A DNA stretch of 13,322 nt, taken from Lachnoclostridium sp. UBA7482. GTDB taxonomy: Bacteria; Bacillota; Clostridia; Lachnospirales; Lachnospiraceae. Positions 1 through 8,658 of this stretch are shown in pieces (within the stretch, counting starts at the first letter, position 1; every line of letters starts with the position of its first letter). Position numbers and translations under genes: made by a program. Below the pieces are notes generated by a model. It saw only the letters and a list, made by a program, of their open reading frames with translations. It did not search any database and was not told where the DNA came from. The DNA lies in NCBI GenBank assembly GCA_002479645.1, contig DLOO01000029.1, positions 1 to 13,322 on the forward strand, given 5' to 3'.

Positions 1-557
<557 letters not shown>

Positions 558-735
558 AATTTGTCCTCTCAGTTTACCACTGGCTTCTTTAAGAAACCGG
601 TTTCCTGAAATTACTTTGTTTAAGGTTTGTTCGCAAAGCTGTTGTTTAGCTTTACTTCTTCAACGAAATTTCAAGGTTGTTTCACTGTTCAGTTTTCAAG
701 GTTCCTTGCTCGCTGTTATCCGCAGCAACTCATTT
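558..735 (-). other. rRNA operon leader between promoter P2 and 16S
   Basis: This is the transcribed spacer between the inner rrn promoter (736-764) and the mature 16S end. Read on the minus strand it contains CCTTGAAAACTGAACAGTG (about 685-703), a conserved-looking string that resembles Firmicutes rRNA leader and boxA-type antitermination regions. Closer to 16S is a perfect 12-base palindrome, GAAACCGGTTTC (593-604). Leaders of this kind normally pair with the 16S trailer for RNase III processing, but the trailer lies outside the window, so that pairing cannot be checked here. No protein gene is evident. Confidence 0.6.
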
Positions 736-764
736 AGTTTAACATAAGTTGCTTCGTATGTCAA
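736..764 (-). promoter_or_regulatory. rrn promoter P2 (between tRNA-Ser and 16S)
   Basis: On the minus strand, TTGACA (759-764, perfect -35) is followed by a 17-base spacer and TAAACT (736-741, 4 of 6 matches to TATAAT). The predicted start is near 729, where the transcribed base would be G, leaving a leader of ~170 nt before 16S. An initiating G would fit the GTP-sensitive rRNA promoters known in Bacillus, but that is inference. The position directly upstream of an rRNA gene, the perfect -35 and the ideal spacing make this a strong call. Confidence 0.85.
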
Positions 765-794
765 CAACTTTCTAAAACTTTTTTCAAAGTTTTA

Positions 795-882
795 CGGAGA
801 AAGAGGGATTTGAACCCTCGCGCCGCGTGAACGACCTACACCCTTAGCAGGGGCGCCTCTTCAGCCTCTTGAGTATTTCTCC
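795..882 (-). tRNA. tRNA-Ser(GCU)
   Basis: The minus-strand sequence folds as a class II tRNA of 88 nt. The acceptor stem is GGAGAAA (876-882) with TTTCTCC (796-802), and G at 795 is the discriminator base. The T arm is GAGGG-TTCAAAT-CCCTC. The anticodon loop CTGCTAA is closed by a five-pair stem (one G-U) and gives anticodon GCU, which reads AGC/AGU serine codons. A long variable arm is present, as expected for serine. The CCA tail is not encoded: TAA follows the discriminator. The gene lies between gyrA and 16S, downstream of a consensus promoter, so it may be co-transcribed with the rRNA operon. Confidence 0.96.
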
Positions 883-972
883 TTGGCTAAATGCCCTGTC
901 AATTATGCAGCTACGTGCTACCGTAGCAATCGACTCACCACTAATTTTCCTAATCTTTGTGGCGCATTGCTT

Positions 973-1001
973 AGTATAGCAAAGGAATTTTTCTTTGTCA
1001 A
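973..1001 (-). promoter_or_regulatory. Promoter P1 upstream of tRNA-Ser / rrn
   Basis: On the minus strand, TTGACA (996-1001) is followed by a 17-base spacer and TATACT (973-978), which matches the sigma-70/sigma-A consensus in 11 of 12 positions. The start would be about 965-967, some 85 bases before tRNA-Ser. The leader contains a six-pair hairpin (910-915 with 922-927). With P2 it forms a tandem promoter arrangement of the kind common at rRNA operons. Confidence 0.88.
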
Positions 1002-1205
1002 CCCCATTTTTTTCAATATTTTTATGGTATTTTTGGGAACCACATAATATAGATTATGCTTATTTTATGGGGCACTAAATCTTGTTATAGTGCTGTAAAA
1101 TTTTTTTGAATTGAATCCTTTTCTATATATAATAAAGTCCGTTTATCTCCTTCTGGGAAAAACTCTTTTAATCTTTATTTGGAAATCCAACAGGGTTTCT
1201 TATAA

Positions 1206-1247
1206 AAAGCAAGATACCGGGAAACTGCTCCCCGGTATCTTATTTTT
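1206..1247 (-). terminator. gyrA terminator, probably bidirectional
   Basis: A perfect 11-pair stem, AAGATACCGGG (1211-1221) with CCCGGTATCTT (1231-1241), encloses a 9-base loop. In the minus (gyrA) direction it is followed by GCTTTTTATA; in the plus direction by ATTTTTTAT. It begins about 60 bases after the gyrA stop codon and lies upstream of promoter P1, so it would insulate the rRNA/tRNA unit from gyrase transcription. Confidence 0.9.
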
Positions 1248-1302
1248 TATCCCTCTATGCCGTCGGAAATCTATTCCTGTCTTTCATAGGCTATCGTACC
1301 CA

Positions 1303-3900
1303 TTATTCTTCAGACTCTTCCTCATCGTCTGCTTCAGAAGCTTCCTCTATGATATCCTCAGCATCTTCTTCGCCTTCCGGATCCTCCAGAACCTGATTAT
1401 TTTCGGCATTCATTGCTTCCTGCATATCTGCAAGCAGCTCGTCGGGTTCTTTGTCCTCAGACTCCTGAACCTTTGCAAAGCTTGCAACGCGGATATCGCT
1501 TTCAGCGTCGATATTCATGCAGCGAACACCGGAGGTACTTCTTCCCAATGTGCTGATTCCGTTTACAGGAATACGAATCAGGATACCTTCTGTCGTAATC
1601 ATAATAATTTCATTATCTTCGGTTACATTTTCCACGCCGACCAGTCTGCCGGTCTTGTCCGCAATCTTGTAACAGCGAACACCCTTGCCGCCTCGATGCT
1701 GTCTTGCAAATTCGGAAACCTTCGTTCTCTTGCCATAACCATTTTCGGAAATAAACAGCAGGCTGTCATCATCCGTTGCAGTCTGCATAGATACTACCTG
1801 ATCATCCTCATCCAGACGAATACCGAATACGCCCATGGAACCACGACCGGTCGCACGGACATCCTGTTCACTGAAGCGGATACTCTGTCCATTCCGGGTA
1901 ATCAGCATCACATCCTGCATATTATCGGTTGCTTTCACGCCAATCAACTCGTCGCCTTCACGAAGACTCATACCTTGAATACCGGTCTTACGAATATGCT
2001 GGAAATTCTTCATCTTCGTTTTCTTTACGATACCCTGCTTGGTAGCCATAAAGAGATATCTCTCGTCACCCATTTCCTTCAGTGCAATGATTGCCGTAAT
2101 CTTCTCATCCGGCTGCAGCTGCAGCAGATTTACAATTACAGTACCTCTTGCGGTACGGGATGCTTCGGGAATCTCGTATGCCTTCATACGGTATACACGT
2201 CCAAAGCTTGTAAAGAACAGCAAAATGTGATGATTTGTCGTCATAAACATATTCTCGATAAAATCATCCTCAATGGTCTGCATCCCCTTAATTCCCTTGC
2301 CGCCGCGGTTCTGCGTGTGGAAATTCTCGGGACTCATTCTCTTTATGTATCCAAGACGAGTCATCGCAATAATTGTCGGATCATTCGGAATCAGATCCTC
2401 TGCATTCATATCGTATTCGTCAAATCCGATGGAAGTACGACGGTCATCTCCGTATTTGTCACTGATAACCTGAATCTCCTGACGTACAACGCTGAGGAGC
2501 TTCTTCTCATCTGCAAGAATCTCGCGGTATTCCTTAATCTTTGCCATAAGATCCGCATATTCTTTCTCCAACTTCTCGCGTTCCAAACCGGTCAGCTGAC
2601 GAAGACGCATATCTACGATGGCCTGTGCCTGTACATCATCGAAGTCAAATGCCTCCATCAGGGCAATCTTTGCATCTGCGGTCTGCTTGGATGCGCGGAT
2701 GATGCGAATAATTTCGTCAATAACATCCAGCGCACGAATCAAAGCTTCCATAATGTGCGCTTTTTCTTCTGCCTTATTGAGGTCATATCTGATTCTTCTG
2801 GTTACAACCTCTTCCTGATGATGCAGGTAATGCGTCAAAATATCAAGAAGCGGCAATACCTTCGGCTCATTATTTACAAGAGCAAGCATGATAATACCAA
2901 AGGTATCCTGCATCTGCGTATGCTTGTAGAGAAGATTCAGCATAACATTCGGATTGATGTCTCTTCTCAACTCAATGCAGATTCTCATACCCTGACGGTC
3001 GGACTCATCACGAAGACCTACGATACCGTCAAGCTTCTTATCACGAACCAATTCGCCGATTTTCTCAACCAAACGAGCCTTATTTACCATATAAGGAAGC
3101 TCGGTTACAACAATACGGTTCTTTCCGCCTTCCATCGGCTCAACTTCCGTTATCGCACGAACACGCACTTTACCGCGACCGGTGCGATATGCTTCCTCGA
3201 TACCTCTGGTACCGAGAATCATTGCGCCGGTAGGAAAATCCGGTCCCTTAATAATCTGAAGAATCTCCTCGATTGCGGTTTCTCTGTCTTCCAGACGATT
3301 ATCAATAATCCTGATTACCGCAGCGATAACCTCACGTAAGTTGTGCGGAGGAATGTTGGTTGCCATACCTACTGCAATACCGGATGTACCATTTACAAGC
3401 AAATTCGGAAATCTTGCCGGCAATACCGTCGGTTCACTTTCGGTATCATCGAAGTTCGGAAGGAAATCTACGGTATCCTTTTCGATATTGGCAAGCATCT
3501 CCAGGGAAATCTTGCTGAGTCTGGCCTCGGTATATCGCATTGCCGCAGCGCCGTCACCATCCACAGAACCAAAGTTTCCATGACCGTCAACCAAAGGATA
3601 ACGGGTATTCCATTCCTGTGCCAGGTTAACCAAAGCGCCATAGATGGAGCTGTCACCGTGAGGATGATATTTACCCATAGTATCACCGACGATACGCGCA
3701 CATTTACGATGCGGCTTATCGGGGTAGTTACTGAGTTCGTTCATTGCATGCAGGATACGTCTCTGAACCGGTTTCAAACCGTCTCGGACATCAGGAAGCG
3801 CACGTGCCGCAATTACCGACATCGCATACTCAATGTAGGATTTCTCCATCATTTTCTGCAAATCGACGTCATCAATTTGATCAAATACATGTTCGTCCAT
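1303..3900 (-). CDS. gyrA: DNA gyrase subunit A
   Basis: This is the cleavage-rejoining subunit of DNA gyrase (type IIA topoisomerase), which with GyrB introduces negative supercoils using ATP. It has 865 residues, a normal length. The N-terminal region carries [10 protein letters not shown] (41-50) and the HPHGDSS loop (79-85). MRYTE at 121-125 places the catalytic tyrosine at Tyr123. The coiled-coil gate region follows to about 500. The C-terminal DNA-wrapping domain begins with a GyrA box, QNRGGKG (530-536), and has further beta-pinwheel blade motifs, including QHRGGKG (734-740). The last ~50 residues are very acidic, as in many GyrA proteins. The start is supported by Shine-Dalgarno AAGGAAGG (3907-3914), 6 bases upstream. 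It lies 15 bases after gyrB, whose stop overlaps this ribosome-binding region, so the two are probably translated from one mRNA. Position 88, equivalent to E. coli Asp87, is Gly. Confidence 0.99.
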   Translation of the reverse strand: MDEHVFDQIDDVDLQKMMEKSYIEYAMSVIAARALPDVRDGLKPVQRRILHAMNELSNYPDKPHRKCARIVGDTMGKYHPHGDSSIYGALVNLAQEWNTRYPLVDGHGNFGSVDGDGAAAMRYTEARLSKISLEMLANIEKDTVDFLPNFDDTESEPTVLPARFPNLLVNGTSGIAVGMATNIPPHNLREVIAAVIRIIDNRLEDRETAIEEILQIIKGPDFPTGAMILGTRGIEEAYRTGRGKVRVRAITEVEPMEGGKNRIVVTELPYMVNKARLVEKIGELVRDKKLDGIVGLRDESDRQGMRICIELRRDINPNVMLNLLYKHTQMQDTFGIIMLALVNNEPKVLPLLDILTHYLHHQEEVVTRRIRYDLNKAEEKAHIMEALIRALDVIDEIIRIIRASKQTADAKIALMEAFDFDDVQAQAIVDMRLRQLTGLEREKLEKEYADLMAKIKEYREILADEKKLLSVVRQEIQVISDKYGDDRRTSIGFDEYDMNAEDLIPNDPTIIAMTRLGYIKRMSPENFHTQNRGGKGIKGMQTIEDDFIENMFMTTNHHILLFFTSFGRVYRMKAYEIPEASRTARGTVIVNLLQLQPDEKITAIIALKEMGDERYLFMATKQGIVKKTKMKNFQHIRKTGIQGMSLREGDELIGVKATDNMQDVMLITRNGQSIRFSEQDVRATGRGSMGVFGIRLDEDDQVVSMQTATDDDSLLFISENGYGKRTKVSEFARQHRGGKGVRCYKIADKTGRLVGVENVTEDNEIIMITTEGILIRIPVNGISTLGRSTSGVRCMNIDAESDIRVASFAKVQESEDKEPDELLADMQEAMNAENNQVLEDPEGEEDAEDIIEEASEADDEEESEE

Positions 3901-3915
3901 GTTTTTCCTTCCTTA

Positions 3916-5829
3916 TCAGGTAATATCAATATTTTCAGCGTATTTTGCATTTTCCTCAATAAACTTTCTTCTGGGTTCCACATCATCACCCATCAAAGTC
4001 GTAAAGGTCAAATTCAATTCGCTGGCGTTATCATCGTCCATATTTACACGACGCAGAATACGTCTCTGCGGATCCATAGTTGTCTCCCAAAGCTGTTCGG
4101 CATCCATTTCACCAAGACCTTTGTATCGCTGAATCTTATTGTTGTTGTCACGACCGACTTCTGCAAGAATATTGTTAAGCTCGTCATCATTGTAAGCATA
4201 CCATACGTTTTTATTTTTCTCGATTTTGTAGAGCGGGGGCATTGCCAGATAAACATGTCCCTGCTTAATCAGCTCCGGCATAAACCGATAGAAAAAAGTC
4301 AGAAGCAAGGTACTGATATGCGCACCATCGACGTCGGCATCGGTCATAATAATAATCTTGTGATAACGAAGCTTACTGATATCAAAATCCTCATGAATAC
4401 CGGTACCGAAGCAGGTAATCATTGCCCGAATCTCGGCATTGGTAAGAATACGATCCAGTCTTGCCTTCTCAACATTCAAAATCTTACCGCGAAGAGGAAG
4501 AATCGCCTGGGTTGCACGGGTTCTTGCCGTCTTTGCAGAACCGCCCGCGGAATCGCCCTCTACAATATAAATCTCGCAATTTTCCGGATTCTTATCGGAA
4601 CAATCTGCTAACTTACCGGGTAAGCTGTGACCCTCAAGCGGAGATTTTCTTCTTGTCAAATCCCTTGCCTTTCTTGCAGCGTCTCTTGCACGCTGGGAAA
4701 GAACCGATTTCTCAATAATAATCTTTGCTGTGGAGGGATTCTGCTCAAGATAATAGGTCAGCTGCTCGCTTACGGTGCTGTCAACCGCACCTCTCGCTTC
4801 GCTGTTACCAAGCTTCTGTTTGGTCTGTCCTTCAAACTGAGGCTCCGGAATCTTAATACTGATAATGGCAGTAAGACCCTCCCGGATGTCCTCTCCTTCA
4901 AGGTTCGGCTCATTGTCCTTTAACATCCTGTTCTTTCTTGCGTAAGCATTGAACGTCTTAGTAAGGGCATTACGGAAACCAACCAGATGCGTACCGCCTT
5001 CCGGCGTCGTAATATTATTTACAAAACTATAGCAGCCTTCGTTATATCCATCATTGTGCTGCATAGCAACTTCAACAGACACATCTCCGACACTTCCCTC
5101 AAAGTAAAGAACCTCCGGGTATAGCGCCTCGTTGCTCTGATTCAAATATTGCACATATTCCTTGATACCGCCTTCATAATGAAACACATCGTCACGGATA
5201 TGATTTTCTCTCTTATCGTGAAGATTGATTTTCAGACCCTTCGTAAGGAATGCCATTTCACGCAGTCTCTGACGCAGGGTATTATAGTCAAATACGGTTT
5301 CTTCAAAAATTGACTTATCCGGCAGGAATGTAATCGTCGTACCGGTACGATCACTTTCACCAATGACCTGTAACGGCTTAATTACTTTACCTCTTTCATA
5401 TCTCTGGAAATGCTTCTTACCGTCCAGTTCGACAACAACCTCCAGATAATCAGACAAGGCATTTACTACCGATGCGCCTACGCCGTGAAGACCGCCGGAT
5501 ACCTTGTATCCTCCACCGCCAAACTTACCGCCGGCATGCAAAATGGTAAATACAACTTCAACTGTACTGATTCCCTTCTTTTTATTGATTTCTACGGGAA
5601 TACCACGTCCATTGTCAATAACTGTAATGGAATTGTCGGGATTGATACTGACATCAATCTCGGTACAATATCCCGCCAACGCTTCATCCACCGCATTATC
5701 AACAATCTCATAAACCAGGTGATGAAGACCTCTGGCAGATGTGCTGCCGATGTACATACCCGGTCTTTTACGAACTGCTTCCAGTCCCTCAAGAATTTGA
5801 ATTTGATCAGCGCCGTACTCCTGACTCAT
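3916..5829 (-). CDS. gyrB: DNA gyrase subunit B
   Basis: This is the ATPase subunit of gyrase, 637 residues. The GHKL ATP-binding fold shows [10 protein letters not shown] (41-50; catalytic Glu41, Mg-binding Asn45), DNGRGIP (72-78) and the glycine-rich lid near 101-118. Transducer residues, including QTKQKLGN (335-342), follow. The TOPRIM domain has [10 protein letters not shown] (424-433) and the metal-binding DADVDG (497-502). The C-terminal [10 protein letters not shown] (566-575) is characteristic of GyrB/ParE. The reading frame is open upstream, but Met at 5829 is preferred: Shine-Dalgarno AGAAAGGA (5839-5846) is 9 bases away and [10 protein letters not shown] fits the family N-terminus. 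An ATG three codons upstream overlaps the recF stop as ATGA but directly abuts the ribosome site. No remB (yaaB) gene separates recF and gyrB, unlike B. subtilis. Confidence 0.99.
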   Translation of the reverse strand: MSQEYGADQIQILEGLEAVRKRPGMYIGSTSARGLHHLVYEIVDNAVDEALAGYCTEIDVSINPDNSITVIDNGRGIPVEINKKKGISTVEVVFTILHAGGKFGGGGYKVSGGLHGVGASVVNALSDYLEVVVELDGKKHFQRYERGKVIKPLQVIGESDRTGTTITFLPDKSIFEETVFDYNTLRQRLREMAFLTKGLKINLHDKRENHIRDDVFHYEGGIKEYVQYLNQSNEALYPEVLYFEGSVGDVSVEVAMQHNDGYNEGCYSFVNNITTPEGGTHLVGFRNALTKTFNAYARKNRMLKDNEPNLEGEDIREGLTAIISIKIPEPQFEGQTKQKLGNSEARGAVDSTVSEQLTYYLEQNPSTAKIIIEKSVLSQRARDAARKARDLTRRKSPLEGHSLPGKLADCSDKNPENCEIYIVEGDSAGGSAKTARTRATQAILPLRGKILNVEKARLDRILTNAEIRAMITCFGTGIHEDFDISKLRYHKIIIMTDADVDGAHISTLLLTFFYRFMPELIKQGHVYLAMPPLYKIEKNKNVWYAYNDDELNNILAEVGRDNNNKIQRYKGLGEMDAEQLWETTMDPQRRILRRVNMDDDNASELNLTFTTLMGDDVEPRRKFIEENAKYAENIDIT

Positions 5830-5834
5830 AATAA

Positions 5835-6926
5835 TCATTCCTTTCTGACGATTGTCCCGCTCTTTACGAAGAAAATCCCTTGTTCCTCCTGCCCGGATCG
5901 GTAATTTACAAATTCCTCCATACCGGTACATGTGACAATCGTCTGTACATCTTTTATCTCTCCAAGTAATTGTGTCTGTCGATTTCTGTCAAGCTCCGAC
6001 AGAACATCATCCAGCAGCAAAATCGGCGAATCCTTAATCTTCCGCCAAACCAGGTGAATCTCCGATAATTTCAAAGCCAACACCACAGTTCTTTGCTGTC
6101 CCTGCGACCCAAATTGCCTTACATTCAGATCATTTATATAAAAACTGATGTCATCTCTGTGAGGTCCGTAATTTGTCGCTTTCAAATGAATATCCCTATC
6201 CCTCGACCTCTCAAGAACTGACATAAATGCTTCTTCCGTCACATTTGCTTCATAGACCATCCGAAGCCTTTCCTTCTGTCCGGTCAGAACTGCCATCTTC
6301 TCTTTCACAATATCGGAAAGCTCTTCTATGAAAGCTCTTCTTTCTTTGATAATTTCTTTTCCATATGTAACCAGCTGTTCATCCCATATGGAAAGTGTTT
6401 CCTTTAATTCAGGCTTATAACCGATTTGATGGAGCAAATTATTTCTCTGAACAAGAATTTTGTTGTAATTTGTCAGATTGCTGCAATAAATAGGATTCAG
6501 CTGACACAATTCCATGTCCGCAAATCGCCGTCTCTCCGCCGGTCCGTTTTTTACCATGGATAAATCATCCGGTGAAAATGCGATTATGTGCATCATTCCC
6601 AAAAGCTCCGAACTTCGTCTTATTCTGATTCCGTCAATTGCAGCAGCCTTCGTCTTGCCTGCCTGCAAATACATATCCACTTTATGGGAAATACCCGTTT
6701 TTTCTAAAATCACGCTCAAATGGGCGCTGTCCCCTCCGAGACGAATCATCTCACGATCCTTATTATTTCTAAGTCCCTTTGTCGTCGCAGTAAGGAAAAT
6801 TGCTTCTAACAGATTGGTTTTTCCCTGGGCATTATCCCCGTACAAAATATTGATACCTGAAGCAAAATCAATGGTCAGTTTTTCATAATTACGAAAATTC
6901 TGCAGCTGCAATTTCTGAATCTTCAT
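5835..6926 (-). CDS. recF: RecF, DNA replication and repair ATPase
   Basis: RecF is an SMC/Rad50-like ABC ATPase that, with RecO and RecR, helps load RecA at single-strand gaps and stalled forks. The 363 residues are the usual length. Visible motifs are Walker A GDNAQGKT (30-37), GPHRDD (254-259), the ABC signature GSQGQQRT (273-280), Walker B LLLDDV (303-308) and the D-loop SELD (310-313). The start ATG has AAGGAGG (6939-6945) at a rather long 12-base spacing; no better in-frame start is seen. The stop is 5 bases before the gyrB start, so translational coupling to gyrB is likely. A 94-base gap with a GC-rich hairpin separates it from yaaA upstream. Confidence 0.98.
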   Translation of the reverse strand: MKIQKLQLQNFRNYEKLTIDFASGINILYGDNAQGKTNLLEAIFLTATTKGLRNNKDREMIRLGGDSAHLSVILEKTGISHKVDMYLQAGKTKAAAIDGIRIRRSSELLGMMHIIAFSPDDLSMVKNGPAERRRFADMELCQLNPIYCSNLTNYNKILVQRNNLLHQIGYKPELKETLSIWDEQLVTYGKEIIKERRAFIEELSDIVKEKMAVLTGQKERLRMVYEANVTEEAFMSVLERSRDRDIHLKATNYGPHRDDISFYINDLNVRQFGSQGQQRTVVLALKLSEIHLVWRKIKDSPILLLDDVLSELDRNRQTQLLGEIKDVQTIVTCTGMEEFVNYRSGQEEQGIFFVKSGTIVRKE

Positions 6927-6987
6927 CTGACCGATTTTCCTCCTTGCCGTCTTTTCTTATTCTGACTTATATAACCGGAATAAAGTA

Positions 6988-7012
6988 TTTCGCGAGAGAA
7001 ACTCTCGCGTTT
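6988..7012 (-). other. Hairpin in the yaaA-recF gap
   Basis: CGCGAGAG (6991-6998) and CTCTCGCG (7002-7009) form a perfect 8-pair, GC-rich stem with a 3-base loop, starting 12 bases after the yaaA stop. In the direction of transcription it is followed by AAATACTTTATT, which is AT-rich but not a clear U-tract. It could be a weak terminator, an mRNA processing or stability element, or incidental. The rest of the gap (6927-7020) shows only the recF ribosome-binding site and no convincing promoter. Confidence 0.6.
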
Positions 7013-7020
7013 CCTGTAGA

Positions 7021-7233
7021 TTATCTGCCTTCTACCTTAAACGTTTCTCCCTCAAATTCCACGGTATCTCCGGGATGAACCTTACGTCCTCTTCTGGTAT
7101 CAACTATGCCGTTTACTTTTATGAGGCCTTCTGTAATTACTTTTTTTGCCTCCCCGCCGTTTTCTACCTTCCCGGCCAGTTTCATTACTTGTCCCAGCTT
7201 TATAAACTCATCTTTTATTGTAATTGTTTCCAT
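7021..7233 (-). CDS. yaaA: S4-domain RNA-binding protein YaaA
   Basis: This small protein of 70 residues is built around an S4 RNA-binding fold: IKLGQVMKLAG (11-21), the GEAKKVITEGLIKVNG segment (27-42) and a final beta hairpin to the C-terminus. In B. subtilis and many other Firmicutes the homologue lies between dnaN and recF, as here, and has been linked to ribosome or 50S subunit biogenesis. Its precise role is not settled, and the position suggests co-expression rather than a direct replication role. Shine-Dalgarno GGAGG (7240-7244) sits 6 bases before ATG. The gap to dnaN upstream is 16 bases, so dnaN-yaaA form one transcription unit. It is rich in Lys, Gly, Val and Glu, as expected for an S4 domain. 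Confidence 0.93.
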   Translation of the reverse strand: METITIKDEFIKLGQVMKLAGKVENGGEAKKVITEGLIKVNGIVDTRRGRKVHPGDTVEFEGETFKVEGR

Positions 7234-7249
7234 ATTCTTCCTCCAACTA

Positions 7250-8356
7250 CTATCTGGTACTGAAATTTACCGGCAAAATCAGATAAATATAGCTGTTTTC
7301 CACATCTCTGATAAAGCAGGGCGCTTTCGCATTGGTCATATAAATAGCTATCTCGTCATCATCGATTGCACGAAGTGCATCCATGAGGAATTTCGGATTA
7401 AATCCGATTGTGAGATCACTGCCTTCCTTGTATACGGTAATCTCCTCATCCATGTTACCGATAGAAGAATTCATATTCAAACTGATTCCTTCATCGTGTA
7501 TATCAATAATAACCGGTCTTTTTTCCGATTCTTTTACCAAAAGAATCGCACGGTCGATACAACTCATCATTTCTCTCTTGTTTACAACAATCTTTGTGTC
7601 ATAAGCAGAAGAAATCATCTGGTTCACATTGTAATATTTTCCTTCAATCAAGCGGGAAAGAATCACGGTCTGATTAAATTCTACCATGACATATCGCTCC
7701 ATGAAATAGAGATTTACCTCCTGATCCATATCACCCGGGAGAATTCTTCCTATTTCCTGAAGAGTCTTACCGGGAATATTCGCATTGACGGAAGGATAGG
7801 TTTCTTTTAATTTCACATTGCGAATACTGATTCTGTGACCATCAAGAGAAGTAACCTTCATCTCATTTTCGTTAATCTCGAAAAATTCACCGGTCATTAT
7901 TTTATTGTTTTCATTGTCTGAGACACTGAAAATCGTCTGACGGATTAACTCTTTCAACATAAATTGGGAAATTGTAACAGCTTCTTTCTTCTCAATGGCA
8001 GGAAGCAGAGGAAATTCGTCACCGTTCTGACCGACAATCATAAACTTTGCTTTTCCACAGGTAATGGAAGAAGCATTATTCTCACCAACCTCAATTTTGA
8101 CGGTATCCTCCGGAAGCTTTCTGACAATATCGGAGAAAATCTTTGCATTTAGAGCAATTTTACCTTTCTCGGTAACTTCCGCATTTACGACTGTTTCAAT
8201 ACCAAGCTCCATATCATTGGTTGTAATCTTGATATTTGATTCTCCGGCTTCAATAAGGATACATTCGAGAATTGGAAGAGAAGTCTTGGAAGGAACTGCT
8301 TTCAAAGCAATATTCAAGGCGTTTAATAATTCAGACTGACTGCATACAAATTTCAT
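7250..8356 (-). CDS. dnaN: DNA polymerase III beta sliding clamp
   Basis: DnaN is the ring-shaped processivity clamp that tethers the replicative polymerases to DNA. It also serves as a docking platform for repair and regulatory proteins that carry clamp-binding motifs. The 368 residues match the family length and the three-domain clamp fold. Recognisable segments are the N-terminal MKFVCSQSELLNALN, TTNDMELGIE (45-54), GDEFPLLP (112-119), TSLDGHR (169-175) and the C-terminal YLILPVNF, which lines the peptide-binding cleft. The usual Arg after Pro-Val in many Gram-positive clamps is Asn here. Shine-Dalgarno AAAGGAGG (8366-8373) is 9 bases upstream of ATG. The gene follows the dnaA-dnaN origin gap. 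I saw no convincing promoter of its own there, so it is probably read through from dnaA. Confidence 0.98.
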   Translation of the reverse strand: MKFVCSQSELLNALNIALKAVPSKTSLPILECILIEAGESNIKITTNDMELGIETVVNAEVTEKGKIALNAKIFSDIVRKLPEDTVKIEVGENNASSITCGKAKFMIVGQNGDEFPLLPAIEKKEAVTISQFMLKELIRQTIFSVSDNENNKIMTGEFFEINENEMKVTSLDGHRISIRNVKLKETYPSVNANIPGKTLQEIGRILPGDMDQEVNLYFMERYVMVEFNQTVILSRLIEGKYYNVNQMISSAYDTKIVVNKREMMSCIDRAILLVKESEKRPVIIDIHDEGISLNMNSSIGNMDEEITVYKEGSDLTIGFNPKFLMDALRAIDDDEIAIYMTNAKAPCFIRDVENSYIYLILPVNFSTR

Positions 8357-8658
8357 TTTTGATTTCCTCCTTTAATTTTACCGGTCTGTCAACAATAGAT
8401 TGCGTAAAGAAAAATTATCCCGGCAAGCCATATAGAAATAATAAAAAATAGTTAGTAATAGTAGTAGGGGCTGTGGAAATGTGGATAACCCGCTGTAAGC
8501 CGGATTATTTAAGCATTTCCGATGTATATAAGTTGTCGAATGAATTTCTTATAAAATGAATACATCCTGTCATAAATAAAAAGTTATTAAAGTCAATTAA
8601 CAAACAATTAAAAGTCTGTTTACAGGTTATAAAAATATTATCAACAAAATTATTAACT
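8357..8658. other. oriC, dnaA-dnaN part
   Basis: This 302-base, AT-rich gap is the likely site of origin melting. It holds the perfect DnaA box at 8480-8488, the degenerate box at 8472-8480, the DnaA-trio run and AT stretch (8431-8467), and a distant plus-strand box-like site TTATCAACA (8638-8646, one mismatch to TTATCCACA). An imperfect inverted repeat (8414-8426 with 8496-8508) flanks the core. There is no gene and no clear terminator after dnaA. The order box, GC run, trios and AT tract matches the B. subtilis unwinding region. Confidence 0.85.
8431..8488 (-). other. Basal unwinding system: DnaA boxes, GC run, DnaA-trios, AT tract
   Basis: Read on the minus strand, the order is TTATCCACA (8480-8488, perfect box), ATTTCCACA (8472-8480, two mismatches, sharing one base), GCCCC (8467-8471), and then triplets CTA CTA CTA TTA CTA (8453-8467). 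One further CTA lies one base out of step (8449-8451), followed by an A/T tract to about 8431. In B. subtilis, DnaA bound at the boxes extends as a filament onto one strand through 3'-GAT-5' type trios to open the duplex. The element here matches that pattern in order, spacing and polarity. Function is inferred from pattern only. Confidence 0.85.

Larger units (their letters stand above)
883..1302. other. gyrA-tRNA intergenic region (no gene)
   Basis: These 420 bases contain no convincing gene. They hold the gyrA terminator (about 1206-1247) and promoter P1 (973-1001). Two short AT-rich inverted repeats lie upstream of P1: CATAAT/ATTATG at 1042-1057, and GCACTA (1072-1077) with TAGTGC (1088-1093). 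The rest is AT-rich sequence without recognisable features. Confidence 0.7.

Noticed and set aside
897..902. A third TTGACA between P1 and tRNA-Ser on the minus strand
   Set aside because: No acceptable -10 lies 16-18 bases downstream, and a start there would fall inside the tRNA.
1072..1093. GCACTA/TAGTGC hairpin as a second terminator
   Set aside because: The stem is only 6 pairs, and in the minus direction it is not followed by a U-tract. The T-run is on the plus side, where no gene needs terminating.
1111..3339. A 742-codon open frame on the plus strand lying opposite gyrA
   Set aside because: gyrA on the minus strand is unambiguous across this stretch. The antisense product has no recognisable domain, is odd in composition (many Cys, His, Asn, Leu) and has no good ribosome-binding site. 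Its length follows from gyrA codon choice leaving no stop in the mirrored frame.
3343..4611. A 422-codon open frame on the plus strand opposite gyrA and gyrB
   Set aside because: It spans the junction of two certain genes on the other strand, has no family resemblance and no ribosome site, so it is a mirror-frame artefact.
7106..7810. A 234-codon open frame opposite yaaA and dnaN
   Set aside because: It lies across two well-supported minus-strand genes and has no recognisable motif. It is a shadow frame.
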